The notes under the pieces: generated by a model | Told to the model about the DNA's origin: nothing | The model's input: only the letters and a program-made list of their open reading frames with translations | Databases searched by the model: none | Shown: positions 8,880 through 21,221 of the stretch, one piece after another | Layout: the number at the start of each line of letters is the position of its first letter | How positions within the stretch are numbered: the first letter of the stretch is position 1 | Position numbers and translations under genes: made by a program | DNA from: Ottelia alismoides | Lineage: Eukaryota > Streptophyta > Magnoliopsida > Alismatales > Hydrocharitaceae | Length of the DNA: 64,000 nucleotides | NCBI GenBank assembly: GCA_037367405.1 | Contig: JAZKJV010009629.1 | Location: forward strand, 186,001-250,000 | Reading direction: 5' to 3'

Positions 8880-11800
8880 TGACGAGTCCGTAAACGCCGA
8901 GTTAACAGAGTGTTTTTATCTTCGTGAGTGAAAACAATAACAGTCGTTCGTTGTAGGCGGCGATCGGAAACGGTCAAGAAATAACTACAATTTTTAATCA
9001 ATTTTAATCAAGTGGTTTTTATGTTTATTTTACTTGGTCAAGTCCCAAGTTCGATCACAAGGAGGCAAAGGAATAACCTAGAGATATGTTTATCCAATTT
9101 CGTGTTCGATTTTCAAGGCGGTCTTTTTTTTGGAATCTTTAATGCAAATGAGGGATGCAAAATGCAATTTCGGCCTATTTTAGGGACTAAAATGTAATTT
9201 TCATTTAAACGATGTCCGAAAAATATGAAACTTGGCCACAATGTAAATGATGATGAAATGAATGCACTGTAATTTTTTTGGAATTTTTGGATGCAGCATG
9301 ATTTTTTATGAATTGTTATATGCAAACAAAATGATTTTCAATATTTAATTATAATAAATATTAAACCTACTTATTTTCGAGAAATAAAATTAACTAAGAT
9401 CTATCACTAGGTAATGGACCTTAGAAAAATCCTAGACCTCAAAAATGTGGGGTTTAATACCTATTAAAAATTAAATAGTGAAATGTGCAAAATAATTTTT
9501 ACAGAGCAAACTATGCATGCAAATGCAAAGATTTTTGGGCACAATGTTAAACACAATAATCTCTACAATGTATGATTTTTTGGGGATTTTTAAAGCAACG
9601 GTTAATTAACTATGAATTTCAGAGCATAAGATGGGCAAAATATGCTAATTTTCACCAAACAATTATTTATTAATCAACCACTGTTCACAAAATACCCACA
9701 ATATCTCAAAATGTAGAGAATGAAGAAATGAACATCATGCTATTTTTAAATAAGTAAAATGATGCAATGTAGAGGTCTATAATGGATGATAAAGACAGGG
9801 GTACAGATGCAAACCGAATAAATAAATAAAAACAATGCGGGGGGACCTAGTTGAAATTATCAGGAGTTTGCGGGCCCTTATTGCAAATTTCACAGAGCGG
9901 CACGTGCGCAGCACGTGCCCTCTGATCTTGGACTGGAACAGAAATGGAGAGAAGATCAGGGCGCTTCTGCAAATTAGCCCAGGCGGTCACGTGCATAGCG
10001 CATGACCCCTGGACCTCGTGGCTAAATGGGGGAAGCCCGGGGGTGTCGATGCAAGTTCCCCCAGACTCACGTGCGTTGCGCGTGAGTGGGGGCCTCGGGC
10101 CTTGCCCGGTGGCGAGTGGCGTCGGCGAGCCGGTCGAAGAGAGGGGGAGTTGGCCGGTGAAGAGAGGCGCGAGTCGATGGCCAGGTGGAGAGGAAGTCGG
10201 CGACAGGCGGCATTGTCGACGATGAACGGAGCGAGGCCGATGCTCCTGGATGGTGGCAGTGAAGACGAAGGACGGTGGAGGCGTCGCGGTCTGGTGAAGG
10301 CGGGGCGGCGGTGTTGCGAAGTTGTCGATGAAGGAAGTCGATAACGATCGGCTGGAGCCGCTCCTGGGGGTGTCAGAGAAGACGAAGTCCAAGGCGGAGT
10401 CGTGGTTGGCGTAGGTGGAGAACCACCACCTCCTGTGATGGTTGGGCGGTGAAGCGAGGCAGAGCGGAAGACGTTGAAGTCGATGAAGCTGCTGGAGAAG
10501 ACGAGGTCGGCGAAGCGTTGGCTCGACTCCAATGGCGGAGCGAGGGCAGTACGGCCGGTGGTTGGCACTGCAATCGAGTACCAGAGATCCTCGGATCTCG
10601 CCGGCCAAAGGCGACGACACTGTCACCGCCGTCGAGTCTTCAAGCAATCAGCAGATAGGGAACGGGGGAGGGTCGGAGCCCTTTAAATAGGACCGATGGA
10701 CGGGGCCTGCGCGAGATAGGGGGCGAGGTTCGCGGAGGAGTTTGTTGTAGAAGGGGATTTAGCGGTTGCGAGATGGGAGGAGCGGCGGCGGAGGTTTCAG
10801 AGGCGAGGTAGGGGATGACGCACAACGGCCGTTCGATCGGCCGCTGATCAAACGGCCGCGATCTGGACACGTGGCGAGGCTTGAGGAAGGGGCGCGCACG
10901 TGCTTGGCGCGTGCCTGGGGGCACGTGCCTCGCACGTGCGTTGGCTTTTTAATTTTTTTTTTATAAACACGAGTAATAAAGGAGCCCAAAAACCGCTGAT
11001 ACGTGGCGGCCTCTGGGCGGCCACGTGTCAGCTCCAGAAAATTCGAGAATAAAAACCTTTGTAAAATCCATAAAAAATAGCAAATGACCTCGGATCGAAA
11101 AAGTACCTTCACAAAAAATGCTCGTCTCGACGAGATTTACAACTTTCATGAAGACATGAATGCCAAAATCGGTCAAATGTAAAAAGTGAATTTTTGGGGT
11201 ATCTCATGTACATAGAATACCTTGATTTTTAGGTTTTCTAATTTTTTTTGTCATTTTTAAACACGATAAAAAAACCGGAAAAATATAGAGAAATCAAAGA
11301 TGAATAAAAGACACCTAAATCTATTTTTTTGGATTTTTTATAAATTAATAAAATATAAACATAAAATATAGGTCAGAAAACCGCGAAAATATACAATGTA
11401 CAAAAGAGGCCAAAAACCCAACTTTCACATACAAGCTCCGATTCACTTGAACTTGGTCTTGTTTTGAAGGTAATTGAATGTGTATTAGTTTAAAAGTGAG
11501 TAGGATCAAATCGGACACTGGATGGGGAAGATATGGGGCTTTTAGTTCGAAAATCTTGAAACTAGGGTTTGGGTTTTTGGTCCACTTAACAGGGTTAGTG
11601 ATTTTTTTGTATTTTTCATTTATTCTTATTAGTGATATGCACACAGTGGAGGTGGTTTTGTGTCATGTGGTGTTAGCATGGAGGAGTTAAAAATAGGGGA
11701 AGTTAGGCTATTTACAGGTCATTTTTGGCTTGGATTTTTGGCTTCTTATTTTATGCAGAAATTAATGCTAAAATGCAATTCTTATGAAATCATGCATAAA

Positions 11801-11895
11801 TGCTAATTATGCGAAATAAATGCAGAAATGCAGTTAATTTTGAGGGACTTGAGCTTTATTAATGAGACTTAGAGTGGTGAATCTGAGATTCATCA
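8880..11895 (-). mobile_element. E2 3' LTR
   Basis: This LTR is 3016 bp. On the minus strand it starts with TGATGAATC at 11895 and ends CGGACTCGTCA at 8880. It contains a GC-rich core (about 9890-10940) with many CACGTG sites, and a TATTTAAAG motif (minus strand, about 10681-10689) as a likely TATA box. Confidence 0.94.
10681..10690 (-). promoter_or_regulatory. Likely TATA box of E2 3' LTR
   Basis: CTATTTAAA on the minus strand lies in the GC-rich LTR core. The 5' LTR has the same motif at 26533-26541. Assignment rests on sequence only. Confidence 0.45.
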
Positions 11896-11908
11896 TCCCC
11901 CTATACTT
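11896..11908 (-). promoter_or_regulatory. E2 polypurine tract
   Basis: AAGTATAGGGGGA on the minus strand adjoins the 3' LTR start at 11895 and is identical to the E1 tract. Confidence 0.9.
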
Positions 11909-13071
11909 AAACCATGCTCGTCCCTGAGCATCAAAAAGAAATGCCATGAAGTGAAATGAGACTGGGTTCCATACCAAGACCATGAGCTGAAGGTGAAAAT
12001 GAAACTAGACTCGACCTTTGGATTAATAGTGTGGTGGAACTTCTGTGAGACTTAGAATTTTAAAATCAACAGCCATCAAGTTCTACACATCATTGTCACA
12101 GTTTCGGCTCAGAAGTCATCTTAGATCAATCCTCTTCCCAAAGTATACCATATGAATATTGAATAACCGACTCATGTGTGTGAAGGGTTTTAGCTCTTCC
12201 CATTCAGAATGCCAGACTACCATGCTCCTCTCCTCTCCAGTAACTCATCCTCGGGGAGTCAGGTATTTCCTTCTAAGGTCTGTCGTGCTGTGTTCACAAT
12301 CGAATGAGGGAGAAGGTAGAAGAAAGAGAAAAGAACTGGAGGGTGGCCAGTGTAGTAACCTCTCCTTGTGAAGATGGCCAGTGTAGTCGAGTCTCCACCA
12401 AGATCTGCAGGTTTCTTGAAGCTTGGACCTTTTTGGTCGGATTTTTATTTGGTGGAATGCTTCTTTGTATTTGGAATTTTTGATGGTTCTGCTTGGATCT
12501 TGTTGTGCCCCTACGGATATAGAATCTTTTTGTTCCGTACATTTTTTGGGGTCTTAGAAAAAATTGTGCCCAGCCGTCCATCCCTTTTCTGAAGGTTTAT
12601 TTCAACCCGTACTCCGGTCTTTAGATTTCCACGCTACCAGAAAAGAGACTCGCACAGTCTTCTAATATCCCGTCTAGGTTGAGCTAAGTGCATAGTGCGA
12701 GAGTGCGAATTAATTCCCTATTCCAGAGTTGTACCCAGAACGAAGAGACCAGGTTAGACACTAAGAGTCAAACGCTGTACATTGTCATGTGGAACTTAAG
12801 GAATTAAGTCAGAAAGACCTGAAGCTCTTAAAATCCTATTTCTCGGTGAAGTTCCTCTGAAAATTAGGTGGATTAGGGTCAAGTCCAGACCACTCTCGGT
12901 TTCAGCTCATAACTCGGTTCAGAACCCAATGACTTTTCATAGATGCAAATGCATGTGATGTTGGATGAAGTACAAGTGTGTGCAATGTAGACACTTTTTT
13001 TTATTTTTTGTTGTTGATGTTTTTTTTTGACATTTTATGCAAGGGATTTTTTTTTGCAGAAAATGGAATAA
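11909..13071 (-). other. E2 3' non-coding region, distal part
   Basis: This region is homologous to about 6150-7308 of E1 and lacks a long open frame. It holds the CTACACT doublet (12344-12390) and the conserved TTAGAAGGAAATACC block (minus strand, about 12248-12278). The solo LTR bounds it on the right. Confidence 0.85.
12344..12390 (-). promoter_or_regulatory. E2 CTACACT doublet, 31 bp apart
   Basis: On the plus strand TGGCCAGTGTAGT occurs at 12344 and 12375. The AGTGTAG cores start at 12349 and 12380, 31 bp apart as in E1, C and F. Confidence 0.7.
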
Positions 13072-13076
13072 GAAGC
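13072..13076. repeat. Left target-site duplication of the solo LTR (GAAGC)
   Basis: GAAGC precedes the LTR start at 13077 and is repeated exactly at 16738-16742. Confidence 0.93.
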
Positions 13077-14045
13077 TGATGAATACTCATTCATCACTCT
13101 TTATTCTTATATTTTAGCTACAAAAACCTTTGCAAATACATGTAGATATGTGTAAATACAAATAATTACCAAAAGCATGCATTGTGTAAAAACTAATAAT
13201 TAGCATGTTTTTGTACAAAAATAAAAGAATAAAGATTAAAAAGAAAAATAGGGAAATATTTAGAATAAATATTGAGCAACCTAATCCCAAGGGAGGGCTC
13301 AGCATGGGCCTGACCGCATAAAAGCCAAAGTAGAGAGAGATAGGGGCTCATGTGTCTAAATATACCTGTAAATATTACAAAAATATTTTCCTCTAAAAAA
13401 ATAGAATAAAATTGGCTTGTACATATTTGTAAATATTTATAAATACAAAATCAAAACAAAAATTGAAAAATTAAAAAGAAGATAAAAATCACCTACCTTG
13501 TACATACTCACCATATAAATAGTCCACTTATCTATATTTATTTCACCTTATAAATAAACAAAATTAATTTCCATAAAATTTGTATATATTTTATCTTTTA
13601 TGTTGTAAATAAATACAATAAAAATAACAAAAACAAAAACAAAATAAAAAGAACAAAATTAAAAACCAAAAAGAATATTGTAAATATACCATGTACATAG
13701 ATGTATATATCTAATTATTTCACCTTTGTATATAAATAATAAAAATAAAATAAAATTTTTTTATTCCTAATTTTATGCTATAAATAAATAAAATATAAAA
13801 TGGGAATAAAAATGCACAAAAATAACTAATTAAAAATCAAAAATAAAGAAACTATATTGTATATATACCTATATATAGCCCTATTATGTAAATATCTTAT
13901 TTTTATTTTGAAAAATTAATTAAAAATCACAAAAAAATAGAAAAAAAATAAAATAAACATTTTCATGTTTTAAGTTTTTCTTAATTCGATCATTTACTAT
14001 TTTAAAATAAATAATTACATAATATTGAGCTGGCGAACTCTGATT

Positions 14046-14093
14046 GGTCCACGGGGGAATGTTGACCCCCCGGTCAACTCCCCCCTGTGGACC
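14046..14093. repeat. Nested palindrome in the solo LTR promoter region
   Basis: Outer arms GGTCCAC/GTGGACC enclose inner arms GTTGACC/GGTCAAC. The inner arms contain the TTGACC W-box-like core in both orientations. TATATA lies about 190 bp downstream. Confidence 0.75.
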
Positions 14094-14280
14094 ACTTCCT
14101 TTGCGGATCTGGTGCCCGACTCGATTTCTTCCTTTTCTTCCCACTTGATCCGACAGCCTAATACCCTAACCCCGGGCCCCGATTGATCCTTGTTCATTAC
14201 AGATCCACGCCCGGGGTGGGTCTGAGGGATCCGAGTCATGTGCGTCTCGCCCGATCCATCTCTTCTCGGACCCATGGACA

Positions 14281-14286
14281 TATATA
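14281..14286 (+). promoter_or_regulatory. Likely TATA box of the solo LTR
   Basis: TATATA in ACATATATAGC occupies the same place as the TATATAGC of the element C LTRs, about 200 bp after the palindrome. Confidence 0.6.
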
Positions 14287-16737
14287 GCATCGCCTCCGAC
14301 CGGCTTGTTCCTCATCTTTGGACCTCCCACTCGCAGTCAAGGAACTCCTCCGGTGTGCCTGAGTGACAGCGGTCCCGTCGGAGTGGAAGCGAGGCTCGAG
14401 GACCTCGGGAGACCTCTGATCTGGTGGCTCTGCCACCGTGCGCCGCCGCGAGCGCGCCTAGCCTCGGGGAGATGACGACCCCTTACAGGCAATGACCCAA
14501 GAGCTCCAGCAGCTCCAGCCCAGTCGAATGCCTCCACCAGGTTCCCTCTTTAGCCCTTAGATTAGCTTAGATTCGAGTTTTCCATTTCCAGTAGCAGTAG
14601 CTCCGCCGCCTTCACCAGTTCACTCCGACCATCCATCAGCCCATCCGACACTGCCACCACCTTCACGAGCCTCCTCCGCTTCTTCTCCACCTACCCATCC
14701 CCCCTGGCTCGCCCCGGAGCAGGGACATCGGTTCTCCCCCTCCGCCGCTCGCCGGAGGACCGCCATATCGACGCATCTCTCGTCCATTTCGTGCTTTGAC
14801 GGGTCGAGGCAGTTTGCCCTCGACCCATCTGTCTTCCTGTGCAGGTTACAGCGTCAGGAGAGCCTCATCTGGAGGCCAACCTCTCAGGCACAGGAGCTCC
14901 AGGACACCGCCGTCGCGGGGCCGTTCTGGTGGTCAGCAACCTCATCGGTGACCATCTTCAGCTGTGGGGCCTCACGGCGGAGCTCTTCCGCACTTCAGGA
15001 GCAGCAGGGGAGGACCATAGCGCGTGCATCGGGCCAGCGAAGCTTGCCGGCTGACAGTTCTTCCACCATCCTCCCTAGACGTCCGATCGACCTCGACGCT
15101 CCAGTTCAGATCTGATCCGTCCATTCGAGGAGCCGCAGATACCGTCCGATCCATCTGAGGACTGATCTGAGCCGTACGATCAGATGAAGAGGCACCCGTG
15201 ATTCCCTGTCATCTGATCTCCACGTGTCATCTTCATCACCGTTGATCCACCGAGGGTTTAGCCACAACATACGAGGATCGTCAGATCTGCCACGTGGTGG
15301 ACCCTCATCTGTTCGATCCGGCCAGCGTTTCGTGGTTAAAGGCGCCATTATTCTCACCCGTTGGATCAGCTACGTGGCGCTACATCAGCCGTCGATAATA
15401 AATAAAGGGTAAATTTCTTGTAGGCCCTTTACTTTTTATGTGTTACTTTTTAGTCCTGTAAGTATTTTAGCACATTCTTTTATTTTTGTAAATATTGCAT
15501 CTAGGACCTTCTAGTTTTGAACAATTATAAATTAGTCCCTGCCTGTAGCGTTCACGTGCGTCGACACGTGCTTTAGTGGTGATTTTGTAGTTTTCATCCT
15601 GAGCTTTCCATGTGTTATTGATTGGATGTTTTGAAATAAGAATGACAAATAGGTCCCCCCAGGCCTGAGTCGCGTGTATCGTGCGTGGCCTAGGGGGCAT
15701 TTTGCATTTTCGCCCGCATACTTTCCAGCCTTGTTCCTCAGGGGGGCCAGAACTTTGTGGTATTTGCCGATAGGTCCTTGTGCTAAGTGCCTTTGTTTTC
15801 ATTTTTAATAAAATATCAAACTAACTCCAAATTCAATGAAAATTGGACACATGGCTCCTGCCATGGTGTAAACGTTCTAGAATTTTTTGGGACATTTTTG
15901 GTTTTATTTGATATTTTTAAAAAATCAAAAACACGCATTGTCTTTACTGTCTGACTTACAAAATCACAAAAAAATATTAAATACCTCCAAAAATTATAAA
16001 AAAATAAGTTAGAGTGTATTTTGCCTTGTTTGATTTTGTGACCAATTTTAGTCATTTTTCATTATATAAAACCTATAAAAATTGAAAAACACCTAAAAAC
16101 CTATAAAAATTCTAATAATTAATTGAAAAATCCAAAAATAATAAGTCTGGTGCCTAAATTTTCCTTGTTTCTTCTTCTTTACAGAAAAATTACCTCCAGG
16201 TTTTTTAGGGACTTTTATATATTTTATCTAAGTCCCCCAAGCTTGGCTGGACAATACCCCTATTTTCTTGCATTGTTTTATTTTTAGAAAATTCAATAAA
16301 AATCAGAAAAATATCAAAAATTACCCAAAAACAGTAAAAAACATAAAATACATAAAAACATTTTTATTTGAATTTTTGGTTGATTTTTGAGTGCTTTAAT
16401 AATTGTTTGTATTCGGCTTATTCACTTGTTTTCTTATTTTCCTTATTAATTAAAAATCCAAAAAAAATTATAAAAATTAAAAATCCACCAAAAACACTTG
16501 TCTTTTATTTTATTCCTTTTTTAGACTACTTCGTAGGCCGCAAGGCCATCATGTGCTCCTTGTGTTCGACCCTGGTCGCTATACCAGGTTAATCTAATAG
16601 CGAGACCGCTGTTGTTGAGTTTTGATGATTTTATTCTTTTGATTGGTGGTCTATTTTTCTCGATCGACTGCGCTTGGTGACTTCGGTCACAACGACCTTT
16701 GTTTACCTTTTACCTGAGTCGCTTTGCGTGGTTATCA

Positions 16738-16742
16738 GAAGC
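16738..16742. repeat. Right target-site duplication of the solo LTR (GAAGC)
   Basis: An exact copy of 13072-13076 directly follows the LTR end at 16737. Confidence 0.93.
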
Positions 16743-17201
16743 CTTCTTTTTATTTTTTTTCAAAAATTTGGGCAAAGGTAGTGTGAGTAGAAAAACCTTT
16801 TTTTTGTGTGCTTGTTTATTGCTTTTTTTTTCAAGTTAGTACCCACCCCGTAAATACATATAGACTTACACGAAAGTACGAGATATGGGTAAAATATATA
16901 CAAAGTATATATACAGACCCCCCTATACTTAGCGAGTGCTGTGTCCTCACAGCACAAGAAGCGTAAAGAAGACATAGCTCGGGCTAAGTGTAAGAGAGTG
17001 AGAAAGAAAAAAATGAAAAGAAAAATGAAGCGGTCGGGATATGTGAATATCGAGAGTATATACAGGTGGATGTCGGTTCCCCCTATACTTAGGCTCTGAT
17101 CAGCCTAAGTATGGAAGAATGGTGGAAATGGAGTGATCGAGAGTTAGGAGAGGAATGATATATACATATGGCATCGGTCCCCCCCATACTTAGGCCTTGG
17201 C
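16743..17201 (-). other. E2 3' non-coding region, proximal part
   Basis: This lies between the pol stop and the solo LTR on the minus strand. It holds the E2 hairpin array and aligns with about 5721-6150 of E1. Confidence 0.85.
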
Positions 17202-17208
17202 CTAAGTA
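16918..17208 (-). promoter_or_regulatory. E2 hairpin/PPT-like array
   Basis: In minus-strand order: unit 1 at 17187-17208 has a perfect 10-bp stem (TACTTAGGCC/GGCCTAAGTA) with a 2-nt loop, then seven G. Unit 2 at 17085-17112 has a perfect 11-bp stem (ATACTTAGGCT/AGCCTAAGTAT), then a G-run. Unit 3 at about 16923-16988 is a long imperfect hairpin, then a G-run. The arms are better preserved than in E1. The pol stop codon lies in the left arm of unit 1. Confidence 0.78.
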
Positions 17209-20200
17209 GAGGAAGAAGCTGTACAAGGAGACCGATGTGGTCGGGAGGGAGGGTGGGAATGATCAGATAAATATTCAATGTCCTCGCTCTGTGTGAAATA
17301 GATGACCTCAACTTGAACTGCCTGCTCTTTGGGTGATTCAATATATGGCTTCAGCATTTGTCCATTTACTGGGAAAGGTTGTGCATTATCTTTGAGTTCG
17401 GCAATATCCACGCTTCCATTGGTATGCACATCGATGACAATGTAGGGACCCGTCCATTTTGATTTTAGTTTCCCATGAAAAATCTTCAACCGAGCATTAA
17501 ACAACCACACTTTCTGTCCAGGGACAAAGGTTTTATCTCGAATGTGTCTATCATGCCATCTCTTGACCTTGTCCTTATAAATCACACTGTTGTCATATGC
17601 CCGATTTCGGATTTCAATTAGCTCATTCAGATTTAAGTCTCGACATAGTTTCCCAAGGTGACAACTCCAATTCAACTTTTTGATCGCCCATTCATATTTG
17701 CGAATCAATTCTGCAAGAAGATGACATGGCTTGCCATAGATCATCCTAAAAGGTGAAGTACCGAGTGGAGTCTTATAGGCTGTCCTATAGGCCCATAGAA
17801 CTTGGTCCAGCAGTTTCGACCAATTCTTCCTATCGGGACGAACCAACTTCTGAAGAATGCCCTTCACCTCTCTACTAGAAACCTCTGCCATGCCATTAGA
17901 TTGTGGATGATATGGGATGGCTATTCTATGCTCAAATTTGTACTCCTTAGCCAAAGATCTCATCTCTCTATTCACGAAGTGGCTACCTCCATCAGAAATC
18001 AATACTTTTGGTATACCAAACCTCGCAATGATATTATCTTTGATAAACTTACAGAAGACTTTGCTATCTGCGGTTCGGGTTGGAATAGCCTCTACCCATC
18101 TTGATAAATAGTCAACCGCTAACAAGATGTACTCAAATCCATTGCTGTTGGGAAAGGGACCCATAAAATTAATCCCCCATGCATCAAAAACATCACAGAA
18201 AATCATTGGTTGCATGGGCATTTCATCTCTATATCCCATAGTCCCTCCCATTCTTTGACAAATCAGGCATGATCGTACAAATTCATTAGCATCCTGAAAT
18301 AAGGTCCGCTAGTAAAATCCACATTGGAGTACCTTGTGCGCGGTTCTCTTTCCCGAATGGTGTCCTCCCGCCTCGAGAGAATGATAGTGTGTGAGGACAC
18401 TCTGATATTCCTCCTGAGGAATACATCTTCTCCAGACACAATCCGGTCCTTCGTAGAAAAGGAAAGGATCGTCCCAATGGTATTCTCTCGAATCTGACTT
18501 TAATGAATCAATCATTTTTTTGGTCCAACCATAGGGAACCTTCTTGGAGACAAGATAGTTTACTATGTCGGAATACCATGGGGTTGAATCAATGACGCAA
18601 ACCGATTCGTCTGGAAAAGTCTCCTTGATTGGTTCGATATCAGGATGATCGTTTTGCTCGATTCGGGAAAGGTGATCAGCAACAACATTCTTTATTCCAG
18701 GTTTATCCTTGATCTCCAAATTAAACTCCTGGATTTACAAGATCCATCTCAAGAGTCGTGCCTTGGCATCCTTCTTATCCATGAGATATCTAATTGCTGT
18801 GTGATCTGTGAAAATTGTCAACTTGGAGCCCAATATGTATGATCTGAATTTTTCCAGGGCCCAAACAACCGCGAGCATTTCCTTTTCAGTCACTGTATAG
18901 TTTCTTTGTGCAGGATCCAACACTTTGCTCGTGTAGTGAATCGCATAAGGGATTCCATCTCTTCTTTGTCCGAGTACCGCTCCGACAGCAAAATCCGATG
19001 CATCAGTCATGATCTCGAATGGAAGAGACCAGTCGGGAGCTTGTAATATCGGCGATTCACATATTTTCTTTTTCAGGAGCTCGAAGGCCTCTAGACATCT
19101 GTGATTCACAATAAACTCGGTGTCTTTTCCTAAGAGCTCAGTCAGTGGGCGGGCGATCTTTGAAAAATCTGGGATAAACCTTCGATAAAATCCAACATGC
19201 CCTAAGAACGACCTCACTGACTTGACGTTGGTTGGTGGCTCAAGTTTCTTAATCACATCCACCTTGGCAGGGTCTACATCCATTCCCTTTTTGGAGATGA
19301 CGTGCCCCAACACGATACCCTCAGTCACCATAAAGTGACTCTTCTCCCACGAGAGTACCAAGTTAACCTCCCTGCATCTCTGAAGGACTCGGTCCAAGTG
19401 TGCTAAACATGTATCAAATGAATCACCATGAACCGAGAAGTCGTCCATGAAGACTTCTAGGAAATCACCAACCATTTCGGCAAATACGGCAATCATGCAC
19501 CGTTGAAATGTGCCTGGGGCATTGCAAAGCCCGAATGGCATGCGCTTGAATGCGTAAGTACTGAAGGGACATGTGAACGTGGTCTTTTCCCGGTCCTCGG
19601 GAGCGATAGCTACTTGATTGTAGCTGGAGTACCCATCAAGAAAACAGAAGAATGCTTTCCCTGCAAGTCTCTCCAATATTTGATCAATGAATGGCAGTGG
19701 AAAGTAGTCTTTCTTGGTCGCAGCATTCAGGCGCCGGCAATCGACACAGACGGGCCACAACGTGGGTACTCAGGTCGCGATCTCTACCCCCTCCTCGTTG
19801 ATGACCATCTGGATTCCCGACTTCTTCGGGATGACATGAAGGGGGGCTACCCACTTGGAGTCAGAAACGGGGTAAATAAATCCTGCTTTGCACCATTTCT
19901 CTATTTCTTTCTTCACTACTTCCCGAAGATTGGGGTTTAATCTTCTCTGAAATTCACGGGAAGGCCTTGCATTACCCTCAACATAAATTTGGTGCGAGCA
20001 GAGAGCGAGGTTTATTCCTACGAGATCCGACACAGTCCAACCTATGGCTTTTCGATTTCGCTCAAGGACTTCGAGTAATCTGGATTCTTGGTCCACGGTT
20101 AATGATGAGCTAATGATCACAGGGAATTTTTCTTTGGGTCCATTGAGGAATGCATATTTCGGCGTGGGGGGTAGTGGCTTCAACTCTGGCAATTCTGAAT

Positions 20201-21221
20201 CGTCGATCAAATCTGGCTTAATGTCTTTTGCTTCTGGCTCAGTATCGGTTGGCGGTGAATCACTGTGTGAGATGTTGGCTACCAATTCCGAAGAAAAGTG
20301 AGTCAGATCGCTAGAGTAGAATGGTAATTCGGCCAGAGCCGCATCCGACTCATCATCGATATTTCTGGATTGTCCCAAAGGTGATGGGACTGACAAATTC
20401 GAGAGGTTTTCTGTGTCATCAAGGGTGTAATAATCTGGGTATCTAGAAATCTCGGAGACTGCATCGTGTATATTTCTTCTTCTGAGGATGTGCTTTCTAT
20501 CTATATGTCTGGCAGTTGGTCCCATGGCCCAGTGGTTCTGAGGAGATTGCATTCTGACGTTTCGGCATCTTCAGTGGTGGATTCGGAGTCTGGCCTTTGC
20601 CACTTTGTTTGTTTCATATCCAAGTCTACTTCTTCGCCTGGAGAACGGAATTTCATCATGCCAGAACCGTAATCGAATACAGCCTTAGCGGTTCTTAAGA
20701 ATGGTCTTCCGAGAATGATTTGGGATTCCTTCCAATGGTTCGGGGTCTCCATGTCCAGGATAGTGAAGTCCACTTTGTATTCTGTACCCTCGATAATGAT
20801 GATGACATTCTTCACTTCTCCCTTAGGTCTTTTAGTGGATTTATCAGCAAATTGGAGTAAAGATGATGATTTCTTTAGAGGGCCCAACTCCAATCGATAA
20901 TATAAGGCTAAGGGTAGAAGATTTATGGAAGATCCATTGTCGAGAAGTGTGCGTGTGAACGCTATACCGCCAATGTGACTCTCCACATAATGGGCGCTCA
21001 GATCCCTTTTCTTTCTTGGCAGATGCTGGTTTTTGACGCATTTGGTGGTGGCAACTGTCAATATATGAGTCTCCACAAATTGACTTGTTCTCTTTGTACG
21101 AGTCCTGGTGGGAGTGCATTTTGCCTTCAAGTATTTCTGAAAGGCTGGATTATCGGCCACGTACTGATCAAAGGGTACTTTGACTGTGATGTTTTGTTCG
21201 CAGAATTTTTCCATGACTGGG
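17202..21221 (-). pseudogene. pol: E2 pol (protease, RT, RNase H, integrase), decayed
   Basis: Read on the minus strand: protease with LLDNGSS, RT with FMDD, RNase H, integrase zinc finger, integrase core and a GPY-type C-terminus (KWTGPYIV). The protease part (about 21214-20501) is in a different frame from the rest. That implies one frame change near 21222 in an A-rich stretch and a compensating one near 20500. Stops interrupt the main frame at about 19770, 18733 and 18309. The first integrase Asp is replaced by Asn (GINFMG instead of the GIDFMG of E1 and C), so the integrase would be inactive even without the stops. Confidence 0.93.

Larger units (their letters stand above)
13077..16737 (+). 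mobile_element. Solo LTR related to the element C LTR
   Basis: This 3661-bp LTR starts TGATGAATACTC and ends GTTATCA, flanked by perfect GAAGC duplications with no internal region. It resembles the element C LTR at both ends and in the core: a nested palindrome at 14046-14093, TATATA near 14281, and CCTGG/CCAGG arms around 16569-16589. E1 keeps the uninterrupted site near 6151 (GAAGGCTTC), which confirms the boundaries. It probably arose by LTR-LTR recombination that removed the body of a full element. Confidence 0.95.
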
